Assembly: GCF_001202025.1 (NCBI RefSeq)
Contig: NZ_LGHS01000073.1
Location: forward strand, 1-42,909
Reading direction: 5' to 3'
From: Pseudorhodobacter aquimaris
GTDB taxonomy: Bacteria > Pseudomonadota > Alphaproteobacteria > Rhodobacterales > Rhodobacteraceae
Length of the DNA: 42,909 bases
Part shown: positions 26,966 to 36,309 of the stretch, piece after piece
How positions within the stretch are numbered: position 1 is the stretch's first letter
How the letters are laid out: each line of letters opens with the position of its first letter
Made by a program: the position numbers and the translations under genes
Notes under the pieces: generated by a model
Told to the model about the DNA's origin: nothing
Seen by the model: the letters and a program-made list of their open reading frames with translations, nothing else
The model's database searches: none

Positions 26966-27877
26966 ATGTTTAAGACACGGGAACTAAAGGCCTTTGACGC
27001 CTATATGAAATTGGGCGGGGTCAAATTGGCTGCGGAATATATGGATACAAGCCAGCCAATGGTAAGCCGTCTGCTGTCCTCATTAGAGGCGAAGGCAGGG
27101 TTTGCGTTGTTTCAGCGCAAACGAAATCGACTCGCCCCTACCGCCGAGGCTTTCCGATTTCATCAGACAGTCACCCACCATCTGGCCGGTCTGCGCAATC
27201 TGGAGCTTGAGGCTGGCGCCATCGCCAGTGGGCAAGTCGGCCATCTGGTGATCGCCGCCCAGCCAGTTTTTTGCGACACGTTTCTGCTGGATGCCTTGGT
27301 AAAATTTCGGAAGAAACATCCCCAAGCCACGATCCAGATTGTGGATGTCGGCATGGCGGAAATGCTGCGTATGATTAGCGAACAACGCTGTGATCTGGCC
27401 TTTGGCATCACCCTAAATGCCGAAGCCTTTGGCGGCGACGCCCTGTCGCTCGCCCGCTGCGAGGCGCAATGCATCCTGCCCATGGGGCATCCGCTGGGGG
27501 ATATGGACGAAATTCCATTGCCCCGCCTGCGCAAGGAGATGTTCATCGACCTGGCCCAAGGCAGCCCACTACGGCGGCGGATAGATCACATGATGGAAAC
27601 CATCCAAGTTCATCGCACCATCATCGCAGAACTGCGTACGGTGCACACAATTGTGCGGCTGGTAGAACGCGGCGAAGGCATTGCGATCATTGATCCCGTC
27701 GCCCATCAACTGCTTGATCCAAATCGGGTGACAGTCCACCGTTTGATCCCCGCAATCAATTGGGATATCGCGCGCTTTATCCCGCATGAGCGCCCGCTAA
27801 GCACAGTTGGACAGGCCTTTGCCGAAGCCGTCGCTCATGAAATTGACAGCTTGAAACGCGCAGGTGTCGTTTCATGA
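26966..27877 (+). CDS. LysR-family transcriptional regulator of the tct cluster
   Basis: A 303-aa LysR regulator. The N-terminal helix-turn-helix lies at about 5-60 (GGVKLAAEYMDTSQPMVSRLLSSLE), with the effector-binding domain at about 90-295. Start ATG 26966 is chosen because GAGGGGT lies 5 bases before it and it gives the usual LysR N-terminus; an upstream ATG at 26849 would add 39 unrelated residues. Divergent placement next to tctC makes it the likely regulator of the transporter, probably responding to the substrate. It is followed by 155 bases without a gene, then tRNA-Val. Confidence 0.92.
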   Translation: MFKTRELKAFDAYMKLGGVKLAAEYMDTSQPMVSRLLSSLEAKAGFALFQRKRNRLAPTAEAFRFHQTVTHHLAGLRNLELEAGAIASGQVGHLVIAAQPVFCDTFLLDALVKFRKKHPQATIQIVDVGMAEMLRMISEQRCDLAFGITLNAEAFGGDALSLARCEAQCILPMGHPLGDMDEIPLPRLRKEMFIDLAQGSPLRRRIDHMMETIQVHRTIIAELRTVHTIVRLVERGEGIAIIDPVAHQLLDPNRVTVHRLIPAINWDIARFIPHERPLSTVGQAFAEAVAHEIDSLKRAGVVS

Positions 27878-28032
27878 AGGTCCGTCAGGCCAGACGAGGC
27901 GCTTCACGCCAGTGAAGGTTTTGGCAAGGCTATGCCCCAACAGGTGCAAACCCAATATCCGCCAATCAATGGGCTCATGATCACATCAACCCTGCCGTTT
28001 TCGTGGCACTTTTGCTGCAAAGATAAGGGGAA

Positions 28033-28107
28033 TGGTGGGTGATAAGGGATTTGAACCCCTGACATCTTCGATGTGAACGAAGCGCTCTACCACTGAGCTA
28101 ATCACCC
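28033..28107 (-). tRNA. tRNA-Val (anticodon CAC)
   Basis: A 75-nt minus-strand cloverleaf. The acceptor GGGTGAT (28101-28107) pairs with ATCACCC (28037-28043), followed by discriminator A and encoded CCA (28033-28035). The anticodon stem CTTCG/CGAAG encloses TTCACAT, giving anticodon CAC. The T loop is GGGGTTCAAATCCC. It lies 13 bases downstream of the HU-like gene on the same strand. Confidence 0.95.
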
Positions 28108-28120
28108 GATAGAGCGTGGT

Positions 28121-28555
28121 TTAATCCTTGTCGCTCTTGGCCGCAAGTCCCTCTTTGCTCTGGTTGTTCAAACTGGTTTTCGCACCCGGCCGACGTAGTT
28201 TAAGGATCAAAACGTCGCTGCCGCCCTCGGTTTTTTGGCGGTTCACCTTCATTTTTCCCAGCGGCGGAATGTTCAGCACCTCTCCCGCTGACAACGCATC
28301 ACCCAAAACACCCAAGGACGCCTCTAGGATCAATTTGACATCTTTCTTTTTGGCGCCGGTGGCCTTGACGACCCGCTCCACCATTTCTTGTTTTTTAAGC
28401 ATATGCGGCTGGTCAGCGGCCGTATCCGCCACCTTCGGCGTGTCAGCATTGCCCGAGCCGTGAACGGAAACGGTCGGCACGACCACCGCCGCCGGTGCAA
28501 TGGCTGCTTTGACCGTGCTTTGCGCCTTCGGAGCCATTGTTCGGGGTTTTACCAT
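28121..28555 (-). CDS. HU/IHF-like DNA-binding protein with N-terminal extension
   Basis: A 144-aa protein. The first ~50 residues are low-complexity Ala/Val/Pro/Thr-rich. Residues about 52-125 resemble an HU/IHF fold (KKQEMVERVVKATGAKKKDV, then LGVLGDALSAGEVLNIPPLG). The long beta-arm with its conserved Arg-Asn-Pro is replaced by a short turn (RQKTEGGSDVLILKLRRP), so minor-groove insertion is doubtful. The start ATG 28555 has AGGAC upstream; ATG 28537 is another possibility. It may bind DNA as a nucleoid protein. It is separated from lon by 143 bases holding the lon terminator. Confidence 0.75.
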   Translation of the reverse strand: MVKPRTMAPKAQSTVKAAIAPAAVVVPTVSVHGSGNADTPKVADTAADQPHMLKKQEMVERVVKATGAKKKDVKLILEASLGVLGDALSAGEVLNIPPLGKMKVNRQKTEGGSDVLILKLRRPGAKTSLNNQSKEGLAAKSDKD

Positions 28556-28651
28556 AGTGGGTCCTGCTTTCTTTTAATCAATCATGAGAAAACTGCGCGT
28601 GTTTTGGGGCGGTCAGTGTAACAGCGTTTTGCATCATGCCGTTAAATGAAG

Positions 28652-28681
28652 AAAGGGCGCAAGCAATGCCTGCGCCCTTTT
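28652..28681 (-). terminator. Terminator after lon
   Basis: AAAGGGCGCA (28652-28661) and TGCGCCCTTT (28671-28680) form a perfect 10-bp stem with a 9-base loop. It lies 18 bases beyond the lon stop on the minus strand. The A/T ends of the stem are compatible with intrinsic termination in either direction. Confidence 0.7.
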
Positions 28682-28698
28682 GATTTAGACAAACACCT

Positions 28699-31107
28699 TT
28701 AATGCGCTGTCTGTTGAATGGCGCTATCAGCACGGGCCTGACGTGCTGCAGCGGCGGCCTCCTCGGCGGCCTCATCCCACTCGACCGGCTCCGGTTGGCG
28801 CACCAAGGCATGTTTCAACACTTCGCGAACATGGGTCACGGGAATGATGGTCAGCCCTTCCTTCACATTGTCAGGAATTTCCGAAAGATCTTTCTCATTC
28901 TCTTTCGGGATCAGAACGGTTTTAATACCGCCCCGTAATGCCGCCAACAGTTTTTCCTTCAAGCCACCAATCGGCATCGCATTCCCGCGAAGCGACACTT
29001 CACCCGTCATCGCAATATCCTTGCGCACCGGAATTTGCGTCAGCACCGAAACAATCGACGTCACCATCGCAAGACCGGCAGATGGACCATCCTTGGGGGT
29101 CGCCCCGTCTGGCACGTGGACGTGAATATCAAGCGCCTCAAACTTTGGCGGTTTGACCCCAATTTCGGGACTGATCGAGCGGACATAGCTGCTGGCCGCA
29201 TCGATGGATTCCTTCATCACATCGCCCAGCTTACCCGTGGTTTTCATCCGACCCTTGCCCGGCAAACGCAACGCCTCAATCGAGAGCAGTTCACCGCCGA
29301 CGGACGTCCATGCAAGGCCGGTCACTACGCCAATCTGGTCTTCTTCCTCAGCCAGACCATAGCGATGGCGCTGCACACCAAGGAAGCCTTCCAGCCCCTC
29401 AATCGTCACATCAACCGATTTGGCATTACCCTTCACGATCTCCGTCACGGCCTTACGCGCCAGCTTTGCCAGCTCCCGCTCAAGGTTACGTACGCCGGCC
29501 TCACGGGTATAGGTGCGGATCACCTCCAAAAGCGCATCATCGGCAATCGAGAATTCACTCTTTTTTAAGGCGTGGTTCTTGATCTGCTTGGGGATCAGAT
29601 GCTGCTTGGCGATCTCGCGCTTTTCATCCTCAGTATAGCCCGACAGCGGAATAATCTCCATCCGGTCCAAAAGCGGCCCCGGCATGTTATAGCTGTTGGC
29701 CGTGGTCAGGAACATGACGTTCGACAGATCATATTCCACTTCCAGATAGTGGTCGGTGAAGGTTGCGTTTTGCTCCGGGTCCAGCACCTCAAGCATCGCA
29801 CTGGCCGGATCGCCGCGGAAGTCCTGTCCCATCTTGTCGATTTCATCCAACAAGATCAAAGGATTGGTTGTCTTGGCCTTCTTCAGCGCCTGAATGATCT
29901 TGCCGGGCATCGACCCGATATAGGTCCGCCGGTGACCACGGATTTCCGACTCGTCGCGCACACCACCCAAAGAGATACGGATAAATTCACGCCCCGTCGC
30001 CTTGGCCACAGACCGCCCCAAAGAGGTTTTCCCGACACCGGGCGGGCCGACCAAGCACAGAATCGGACCTTTCATCTTGGCTGAGCGCGCCTGAACGGCG
30101 AGATACTCGACGATCCGTTCCTTGACCTTTTCAAGCCCGTAGTGGTCGGTATCAAGCACAGCCTGCGCCTTGCCCAGATCCTTTTTCACCCGCGATTTGG
30201 TGCCCCACGGCACGCAAAGCAGCCAGTCGAGATAATTGCGCACGACGGTTGCTTCCGCGCTCATCGGACTCATGTTTTTCAGCTTCTTCAGCTCGGCATC
30301 GGCTTTTTCACGAGCCTCTTTCGACAGGGCTGTTTTGGCAATCCGCGCCTCAAGCTCGGCAATCTCGTTCTGGCCTTCGTCGCCATCGCCAAGCTCTTTC
30401 TGAATAGCCTTCATCTGCTCATTCAAATAATACTCGCGCTGGGTGCGTTCCATCTGGCTTTTGACCCGGGTCTTGATCTTTTTCTCGACCTGCAGAACGC
30501 TCATCTCGCCCTGCATATGGCCGTAGACCAACTCCAACCGCTTGCCGATATCCAGCGTTTCCAAGAGGATCTGCTTTTCAGCGACCTCGACGCCCAAATG
30601 CCCGGCGGCCAGATCGGCCAGTCGCGACGGCTCACGGGTTTCGGCAACGGCCGAAAGCGCCTCTTCGGGGATGTTTTTCTTGATTTTGGCGTAGCGCTCA
30701 AACTCGTCGGCAACCGCGCGCACCAAGGCAGTCACGGTTTCTTCCTCACCCGGAAGCTCGGTCAAAGCCTCGGCTTCGGCCTCAAAAAAGTCCGGGTTTT
30801 CGACGAATTCGGTAATGCGCACACGGGATTTACCCTCGACCAGCACCTTCACGGTGCCATCGGGCAATTTCAGCAGTTGCAACACATTGGCCAAGACACC
30901 GGCGCGGTAGATACCATCCGCATCGGGGTCATCAACCGTCGGGTCGATCTGGCTGGACAACAGAATCTGGCGATCCTCTGCCATCACCTCTTCCAGCGCA
31001 CGTACTGATTTTTCGCGCCCTACGAATAGCGGCACAATCATATGCGGGAACAACACGATATCGCGCAGGGGCAATACAGGGTAGCTCGGGGATTTGATCT
31101 CGCTCAT
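28699..31107 (-). CDS. lon: ATP-dependent Lon protease
   Basis: An 802-aa Lon (LonA type), a cytoplasmic homohexameric protease that removes misfolded and regulatory proteins. The N-terminal substrate domain spans about 10-205, a coiled-coil linker about 205-300, and the AAA module has Walker [10 protein letters not shown] (about 355) and Walker [12 protein letters not shown] (about 420). The C-terminal protease domain has catalytic Ser676 (GPSAG) and Lys719 (KEK). Start ATG 31107 follows AAGGAAATGAG. A heat-shock-like promoter lies about 75 bases upstream. Length is typical. Confidence 0.97.
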   Translation of the reverse strand: MSEIKSPSYPVLPLRDIVLFPHMIVPLFVGREKSVRALEEVMAEDRQILLSSQIDPTVDDPDADGIYRAGVLANVLQLLKLPDGTVKVLVEGKSRVRITEFVENPDFFEAEAEALTELPGEEETVTALVRAVADEFERYAKIKKNIPEEALSAVAETREPSRLADLAAGHLGVEVAEKQILLETLDIGKRLELVYGHMQGEMSVLQVEKKIKTRVKSQMERTQREYYLNEQMKAIQKELGDGDEGQNEIAELEARIAKTALSKEAREKADAELKKLKNMSPMSAEATVVRNYLDWLLCVPWGTKSRVKKDLGKAQAVLDTDHYGLEKVKERIVEYLAVQARSAKMKGPILCLVGPPGVGKTSLGRSVAKATGREFIRISLGGVRDESEIRGHRRTYIGSMPGKIIQALKKAKTTNPLILLDEIDKMGQDFRGDPASAMLEVLDPEQNATFTDHYLEVEYDLSNVMFLTTANSYNMPGPLLDRMEIIPLSGYTEDEKREIAKQHLIPKQIKNHALKKSEFSIADDALLEVIRTYTREAGVRNLERELAKLARKAVTEIVKGNAKSVDVTIEGLEGFLGVQRHRYGLAEEEDQIGVVTGLAWTSVGGELLSIEALRLPGKGRMKTTGKLGDVMKESIDAASSYVRSISPEIGVKPPKFEALDIHVHVPDGATPKDGPSAGLAMVTSIVSVLTQIPVRKDIAMTGEVSLRGNAMPIGGLKEKLLAALRGGIKTVLIPKENEKDLSEIPDNVKEGLTIIPVTHVREVLKHALVRQPEPVEWDEAAEEAAAAARQARADSAIQQTAH

Positions 31108-31180
31108 CTCATTTCCTTATCTGGCAGGAAGGCCATGTCCCGACATTTCGGCAACATCGGCTTTCCCCACATTGGATAGT

Positions 31181-31211
31181 ATATTTGGTGTTGCGCTGCC
31201 ACGCTTTCAAC
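31181..31211 (-). promoter_or_regulatory. Candidate RpoH (heat-shock) promoter of lon
   Basis: Read on the minus strand: GTTGAAA (31211-31205), 16 bases, then CCAAATAT (31188-31181). It matches six of seven positions of the CTTGAAA -35 element; the -10 fits CCCCATNT at five of the seven fixed positions. It lies 73-104 bases before the lon start. lon is a heat-shock gene in many proteobacteria. Confidence 0.35.
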
Positions 31212-31301
31212 CAGTCCGGTCCAATTTGCACCAATCATGCCCGGATGGCAAATGCACAGCAAGCGTCGATTTACACAGATTTTGTATAAATCTGGCCACA
31301 C

Positions 31302-31658
31302 TCATCCAATCGGCAAAAGCGCGGCTGCAATACGTCGACCCTCTGACAGCAGCACGTTATAGGTGCGCGCCGCCGCAGGGGAATTCATCACCTCAACCCC
31401 GATGCCCGCAGCCTCCAACGCCTCACGAAAGGCTGTGGGAACATGGGCAATCTCGGTTCCCATCCCCACAAACAGCACATCGATCTTGTCAACCAGCGCC
31501 AACGGTGCCGCCGTATCTTCCAGTCCACCCCAAGGGCCGGCGTCCCAAGGCGTTACCAGCATCGGACCATGGATAACCTGCCCTGCAACGCGAAAGAAGC
31601 CCGGCCCATAGCTGTCGATGGGCTGGGCGTTTTCATATGTGATTTCAGTCAGCCGCAT
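31302..31658 (-). CDS. Mth938-like (DUF498) domain protein
   Basis: A 118-aa protein of the Mth938/NDUFAF3 family, with GPGFFRVAGQVIHGPMLVTP at about residues 18-37, a LFVGMGTEIAHVP loop (about 62-74) and NSPAAARTYNVLLSEGRRI near the C-terminus. Its eukaryotic relative is a complex I assembly factor; the bacterial role is not established. It starts 3 bases after the secF stop, so it is probably co-transcribed with secDF. Confidence 0.88.
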   Translation of the reverse strand: MRLTEITYENAQPIDSYGPGFFRVAGQVIHGPMLVTPWDAGPWGGLEDTAAPLALVDKIDVLFVGMGTEIAHVPTAFREALEAAGIGVEVMNSPAAARTYNVLLSEGRRIAAALLPIG

Positions 31659-31661
31659 GGA

Positions 31662-32627
31662 TCACGCATCAACATTGGAAAACGGGGTGCCCGGTGCATC
31701 ACCCTTTTTCGGGTCCCGATCAACGCCAAGATAAAGCACAACGTTCTTGGCCACATAAACCGAAGAATAGGTGCCCACCACAACGCCAAATGTGATGGCA
31801 AAGGTAAATCCACGAATCACATCGCCGCCCAGCACCAAAAGCGCGGTCAGCGCCACCAATGTTGTCCCCGAAGTCATTAAGGTCCGGCTAAGGGTCTCAT
31901 TCACGGCAAGGTTCATCACATCGATCAGTGGTGTGGTCTTATATTTTACCAGATTTTCGCGCAGCCGGTCGAATACCACCACAGTGTCGTTGATCGAATA
32001 CCCCAAAATTGTCAGCAGGGCCGCAATCACCGCCAGATCGAACTTGATCTGGAACAAGGAAAATATGCCGACGGTAATGATCACATCATGCGCAAGCGAC
32101 ACCACAGCGCCAACGGCAAACTGCCATTCAAACCGCAGCCAGATATAAACCAGAATCGCCCCCAGCGCCCCCAGAACCGCCAGCACGGCCGACCAGATCA
32201 GTTCCCCCGAGACCTTCGGGCCAACGGATTCCACCGATGGAAAGCTGATTGAGGGATCAACTTCTTGCAGAACAGCCTCAATCTCAAGGATCAGCTCCGG
32301 TGTCACCGCCTCATAGCCTTCCTGGGCCTGCACACGCACCATCGCCACGTTTTTGTCGGCGCCAAAGCTGGGGTCAAACACCTCGGTGATGGTCACATCG
32401 CCCAACCCCAAAGGCTCCAGCGCTGCACGGTAAGCCCCCACGTCCACCGCAGCGGTGCTCTCGGTGCGGATCGTGGTACCACCCTTGAAGTCTATACCGA
32501 AATTCAACCCCATCATCGCAATGATGACCAAGGCTGCAATCACCGCAACGACAGAAGCACCAAAGGTATATTTGGCATAACCAAAGAAATTGAAGTTTGT
32601 CTCTTGTGGAACAAGTCTTAGACGCAT
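31662..32627 (-). CDS. secF: Protein translocase subunit SecF
   Basis: A 321-aa membrane protein, partner of SecD in the proton-driven late step of Sec export. One N-terminal helix (about 20-42), the FGIDFKGGTTIRTE segment, a periplasmic domain (about 50-140) and five further helices follow, with LTILGYSINDTVVVFDRLREN in the conserved RND region. It starts 10 bases downstream of secD. Confidence 0.95.
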   Translation of the reverse strand: MRLRLVPQETNFNFFGYAKYTFGASVVAVIAALVIIAMMGLNFGIDFKGGTTIRTESTAAVDVGAYRAALEPLGLGDVTITEVFDPSFGADKNVAMVRVQAQEGYEAVTPELILEIEAVLQEVDPSISFPSVESVGPKVSGELIWSAVLAVLGALGAILVYIWLRFEWQFAVGAVVSLAHDVIITVGIFSLFQIKFDLAVIAALLTILGYSINDTVVVFDRLRENLVKYKTTPLIDVMNLAVNETLSRTLMTSGTTLVALTALLVLGGDVIRGFTFAITFGVVVGTYSSVYVAKNVVLYLGVDRDPKKGDAPGTPFSNVDA

Positions 32628-32637
32628 GGTTTCACCC

Positions 32638-34305
32638 TCACACTTCGATGGTTTTGGGGCGGCGGTACTGGAACCACGTTGCCACGAACAACCGCGTCAC
32701 AAATATCGCGGTAAAGACAGAGGTCAGGATCCCGATCCCCAAAGTGACCGAGAACCCGCGCACAGGGCCAGAGCCGACCATGAACAGAATCGTCGCGATG
32801 ATGAACGTCGTCACATTGGCATCCACAATCGCGGAAAGCGCCTTTTCATAGCCAAGCTCAATCGCCCTCGCCGGACCGCGCGCCGTTTTAAGCTCTTCGC
32901 GGATACGCTCAAACACCAACACATTGGCGTCAACCGCCATGCCGATGGTCAACACGATCCCGGCAATCCCAGGCAGGGTCAAAGTCGCACCGATCATGCT
33001 TAGCGTGCCAAAAATCAGCATCACGTTGAACCCCAGAGCGACCGAGGCCATCACACCGAACCAGCCATAAGATGCGATCATAAAGACCAGAACCGCCCCC
33101 ATCGCGACCAATGAGGCAAGCCGCCCCGCGTCAATGCTGTCTTGCCCCAACTCGGGACCGATCGTACGCTCTTCCAAAAAGGTCATTTCGGCAGGCAAGG
33201 CCCCCGCACGCAGCAACACGGCCAGATTGGTGCTTTCCTCAACGGTGAAGTTCCCTGTGATAATCCCCGACCCACCCGAGATATGCGATTGGATAACAGG
33301 GGCCGAAATCACCGCGTCGTCCAGCACAATCGCAAAGGGGCTGCCGATGTTATTCGCGGTATAATCGCCGAATTTGCGCCCGCCCGAGGGGTTAAACCGG
33401 AAATTAACAGCCGGACGGTTGTTTTGATCAAAGGCGGGCTGCGCATCGGTCAGATCCTCGCCCGTTACCACAGGCGTCTGTTCGACGATGTAATATTGTC
33501 CCTCGTTATCAAGCGAAGGCAAAAGCAGATTGCGCGCGCCGGGATTGGCGCCTGGGTCACTGGTCTGCCCCACCACCGGATTGAATGTCAGCTTGGCCGT
33601 GGTCCCGATCAGCGCCTTGAGTTCGGATGCAGACCCGATGCCGGGAACCTGGATCAGGATCCGGTCATCCCCCTGACGCTGGATTGTCGGCTCCCGCGTG
33701 CCGGCCGCATCGACACGGCGACGAATGATTTCCAACGACTGCTGGATGGTGCGGCTGTCGGTCGCCACACGTTCCGCCTCGGACAGTTGCACGACGATCA
33801 CATCGCCTTCTGACGTGACTTCAATGTCGTTTTGCCCGACACCCGTCAGCGAAACCACGGGCGTCGCCAAGGCGCGCACGGCGGCAAGCGCGACCGGCAT
33901 CCCTTCGGGCTTGGCAATCGCCACCCGCAAAACACCGTCAACCGATGGCTGTCTGCGGACCCCGCCGACATCATCGCGCACATCGCGCAAGGCATCGCGC
34001 ACATCAGGCCACATGCCATCGATTCGCGCGGAATAGACATCGGCGACCTGAACCTCGGCCAGCAGATGCGCACCGCCGCGCAGATCCAGCCCGAGGTTCA
34101 CCAACCCCGAGGGCAGGTAAGACGGCCACTTGGCAATGGCCGCCTCCTGCTCGGGCGTGGCAACACCCCCCGCTGCATCCACCGCCGCTACGGCGTCGTT
34201 ATGCGTTTCAACCTGACTATAAAACAGGTTCGGCACAGTCAGGATAACCCCGAGGGCGCAAAGCCCCCAGATTATCACGCGCTTCCACAGCGGGATCTGC
34301 AACAT
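32638..34305 (-). CDS. secD: Protein translocase subunit SecD
   Basis: A 555-aa membrane protein of the RND superfamily. The N-terminal helix (about 9-28) is followed by LGLDLRGGAHLLAEV (about 73-87), the large periplasmic P1 domain, and a C-terminal block of helices with GMAVDANVLVFERIREEL (about 465-482). With SecF and YajC it uses the proton gradient to pull exported proteins through SecYEG. It starts 19 bases after the yajC stop. Confidence 0.96.
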   Translation of the reverse strand: MLQIPLWKRVIIWGLCALGVILTVPNLFYSQVETHNDAVAAVDAAGGVATPEQEAAIAKWPSYLPSGLVNLGLDLRGGAHLLAEVQVADVYSARIDGMWPDVRDALRDVRDDVGGVRRQPSVDGVLRVAIAKPEGMPVALAAVRALATPVVSLTGVGQNDIEVTSEGDVIVVQLSEAERVATDSRTIQQSLEIIRRRVDAAGTREPTIQRQGDDRILIQVPGIGSASELKALIGTTAKLTFNPVVGQTSDPGANPGARNLLLPSLDNEGQYYIVEQTPVVTGEDLTDAQPAFDQNNRPAVNFRFNPSGGRKFGDYTANNIGSPFAIVLDDAVISAPVIQSHISGGSGIITGNFTVEESTNLAVLLRAGALPAEMTFLEERTIGPELGQDSIDAGRLASLVAMGAVLVFMIASYGWFGVMASVALGFNVMLIFGTLSMIGATLTLPGIAGIVLTIGMAVDANVLVFERIREELKTARGPARAIELGYEKALSAIVDANVTTFIIATILFMVGSGPVRGFSVTLGIGILTSVFTAIFVTRLFVATWFQYRRPKTIEV

Positions 34306-34324
34306 AAAATATGGCTTTCTGAAC

Positions 34325-34648
34325 TTAGGCCGCAGCCGGTTCGGTTTTGGACATGACCTGCGCGATCGTGTGCTTGAGCGCCTTGACCTTCACACCATCA
34401 GCGATTTCCACCTCAACGATACCATCATCGCCAACCTTGACGACCTTGCCAATCAGACCGCCCTGCGTCAGCACTTGGTCGCCACGGCGCAGCGCCTCAA
34501 CCATCGCTTTATGCTCTTTTAGCTTCTTTTGCTGGGGGCGGATCAACAGAAAATACATGATCGCAAAGATCAAGACCAATGGCATCAACGAGGTTAAAGT
34601 ACCGGTAAGACCATCAGCGGCCTGCGCATAGGCTGGGGTTGCAAACAT
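34325..34648 (-). CDS. yajC: Preprotein translocase accessory protein YajC
   Basis: A 107-aa single-span membrane protein of the SecDF-YajC complex. A hydrophobic helix lies at about 17-38 (LMPLVLIFAIMYFLLIRPQQ), followed by KKLKEHKAMVEALRRGDQVLTQGG and a small cytoplasmic domain. It is the first gene of a yajC-secD-secF-Mth938 operon. The start ATG 34648 follows GAGAGGAA. Confidence 0.95.
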   Translation of the reverse strand: MFATPAYAQAADGLTGTLTSLMPLVLIFAIMYFLLIRPQQKKLKEHKAMVEALRRGDQVLTQGGLIGKVVKVGDDGIVEVEIADGVKVKALKHTIAQVMSKTEPAAA

Positions 34649-35014
34649 TCAAAAATTCCTCTCGGTCGGTGGGGAAAACCCCTGTTTTATCGCCGCGCAC
34701 CCTATATCCGGCGCGCGGTCTTCGCAAGCCGATGTGAAAGCGCCACATCCTGCCCATATAGGCAAAACGCGCCCACGTCCAAGGGCAGCACCTCAACCAA
34801 GCGCAAAACTTTTACAGACGCATAGAGCGGCTAGAGATTTCGTACTTTTTTTATCTTTACTTTTCAGCGCAGTAAAAGGGGCATATTTCTTCTCCACATT
34901 AAACGCGAGAAAAGAGGATCGGTTTTACAAGCATCAATGGCCGAATAAAGCATAGAACGCCAAATGCGTACCAAGAGTTCCATCTTGAATACCAACCCCC
35001 AGCCGACGCGATCG
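34649..35014. other. 366-bp intergenic region upstream of yajC
   Basis: It lies between yajC and the FliM-like gene, both on the minus strand. No gene is seen. A T-rich tract (about 34838-34865) and an A/T-rich stretch follow. It should hold the promoter of the yajC-secDF operon; no clear sigma-70 elements were picked out. Confidence 0.5.
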
Positions 35015-35974
35015 CTATCCCGCTTTTTGGACAGGCGCCGAAGCTGTGGGCGGGGCTGCTTCAAGAACTTTGACTTGTGTAACCTGGGCGGCAGGTTTCC
35101 CTTCCTCCGCGAGGCGCACCGCTCGCATGCCGCGGTTTTGTCCCAGCTTTCCGCCCGCCAGCCGCACACCATCCAATCCTTCGATGTCAATATGGTCCAA
35201 GGCTGCCGCCCCGATCGGAAGCTGGTCACCCGGCTTCAAGTGCATTGTCAGGTCCAATGGCACCTTTACCCGAGCCAAGACCGCGATCAATTCCACATTG
35301 GCTTCCTGTACCTGCTGCCCCAAAGCGGCACCGAAAACCATGGCTGCGGCGCGATTTGGGGTGGTCTCCAGCAATTTTGGCTGACGCCCCTTGCCATCCG
35401 CCGGCAATGCCAACAAAACCTCGCCGGTTTTTGCCCCGTCGGACAAGGAAACATCTGCGTGCAATAAACGATAAGAGACATCCTCCAAGAGCAAGCCAAG
35501 CGGGCGGGCGTCTTCAAGAAAAGATGCGTAACGGAACCCGCTGGCCCAGATAAGATCCGCCGATTGCAAGAGCTCTGCTTCCAACCCGTCCAAAGCACGG
35601 TCGATCATTTCGGCAACCATAGCCGCATCGGTCCGTGTCGGCCTGCGGGTCAGGGGTGGCGCAGTACTGACCTTGCCAACCATCTGCATTTCCAAAATCC
35701 CGGACAACACCTCCGGCGACAACACCAAGAGCCCCAAGCCATCCTTCGGACCTTCCAGCATAATGATCAGCGCACGTTCAGGAAGCAGCTCCAGCAACTC
35801 CGTTAACGAGCGCCGGTTCTGACGCAGGTCCGACACCACCAAGTCCAGATCCACCGCATCACGCGCCGCACGCGCCAGCGCCAGCTTCCATGACCGGCCT
35901 GCACCCTTCACCTCAGGAGGCGCCGCACTCTTGCGAGACAGGTCAATTTTACGTTTTATACCGTTGTGTTCCAA
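35015..35974 (-). CDS. FliM/FliN-family (SpoA) protein, orphan flagellar switch-like
   Basis: A protein of about 320 aa (360 if the upstream ATG at 36097 is used). The FliM-like middle part (about residues 60-190, with RRPTRTDAAMVAEMIDRALD) is followed by a C-terminal SpoA domain (about 230-300, with LARVKVPLDLTMHLKPGDQLPIG). Start: TTG at 35974 has AAGGGGG 6 bases before it and gives an N-terminus (EHNGIKRKIDLSRK) like that of related FliM-type proteins, whereas ATG 36097 adds 41 unrelated residues and runs toward the tRNA. It may act as a second motor-switch component. No other flagellar genes are near. Confidence 0.78.
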   Translation of the reverse strand: MEHNGIKRKIDLSRKSAAPPEVKGAGRSWKLALARAARDAVDLDLVVSDLRQNRRSLTELLELLPERALIIMLEGPKDGLGLLVLSPEVLSGILEMQMVGKVSTAPPLTRRPTRTDAAMVAEMIDRALDGLEAELLQSADLIWASGFRYASFLEDARPLGLLLEDVSYRLLHADVSLSDGAKTGEVLLALPADGKGRQPKLLETTPNRAAAMVFGAALGQQVQEANVELIAVLARVKVPLDLTMHLKPGDQLPIGAAALDHIDIEGLDGVRLAGGKLGQNRGMRAVRLAEEGKPAAQVTQVKVLEAAPPTASAPVQKAG

Positions 35975-36114
35975 AGAAACCCCCTTCGCCGCCCCGTCTA
36001 TTTTACAGAAACAAGTTTCTGATCTGTTAACGATGGCAAACTCTTCTTGACCCTTCCGGCCGTTGCGCTTAGCACTTGGCCATCCGAACGGGTGCAAAAT
36101 TCCTGCCCCGCTCC

Positions 36115-36191
36115 GGGCCTGTAGCTCAACTGGTTAGAGCAGGGCGCTCATAACGCCTTGGTTGCGGGTTCAAGTCCTGCCGGGCCTACCA
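36115..36191 (+). tRNA. tRNA with CAU anticodon, probably tRNA-Ile2 (lysidine)
   Basis: A 77-nt cloverleaf. GGGCCTG (36115-36121) pairs with CGGGCCT (36181-36187) with two G-U pairs, followed by discriminator A and encoded CCA (36189-36191). The anticodon loop CTCATAA gives CAU. C4-G69 and C5-G68 match the determinants used by TilS to convert C34 to lysidine in tRNA-Ile2; elongator Met tRNAs usually lack both. D and T arms are regular. It marks the edge of the accessory island. Confidence 0.85.
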
Positions 36192-36212
36192 TTCCCTCTT
36201 GTCACATGCCAA

Positions 36213-36251
36213 TAGGGCATAAGTTTGCCCGTTTTAGGGGTAGTTTTGCCC
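36213..36251 (+). repeat. Two direct repeats at the island's tRNA-proximal end
   Basis: TAGGGCATAAGTTTGCCC (36213-36230) and TAGGGGTAGTTTTGCCC (36235-36251) share TAGGG, TA and TTTGCCC, start 22 bases apart, and sit just inside the proposed TGT terminus. Tn7- and Tn5053-like ends carry such arrays of about 20-bp transposase-binding sites. Confidence 0.55.
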
Positions 36252-36309
36252 ACTCCCTGTCAAGAGAAATCTACCAGCGCACGCCAATCGCTTGCGTCTG
36301 TTGATGGAA

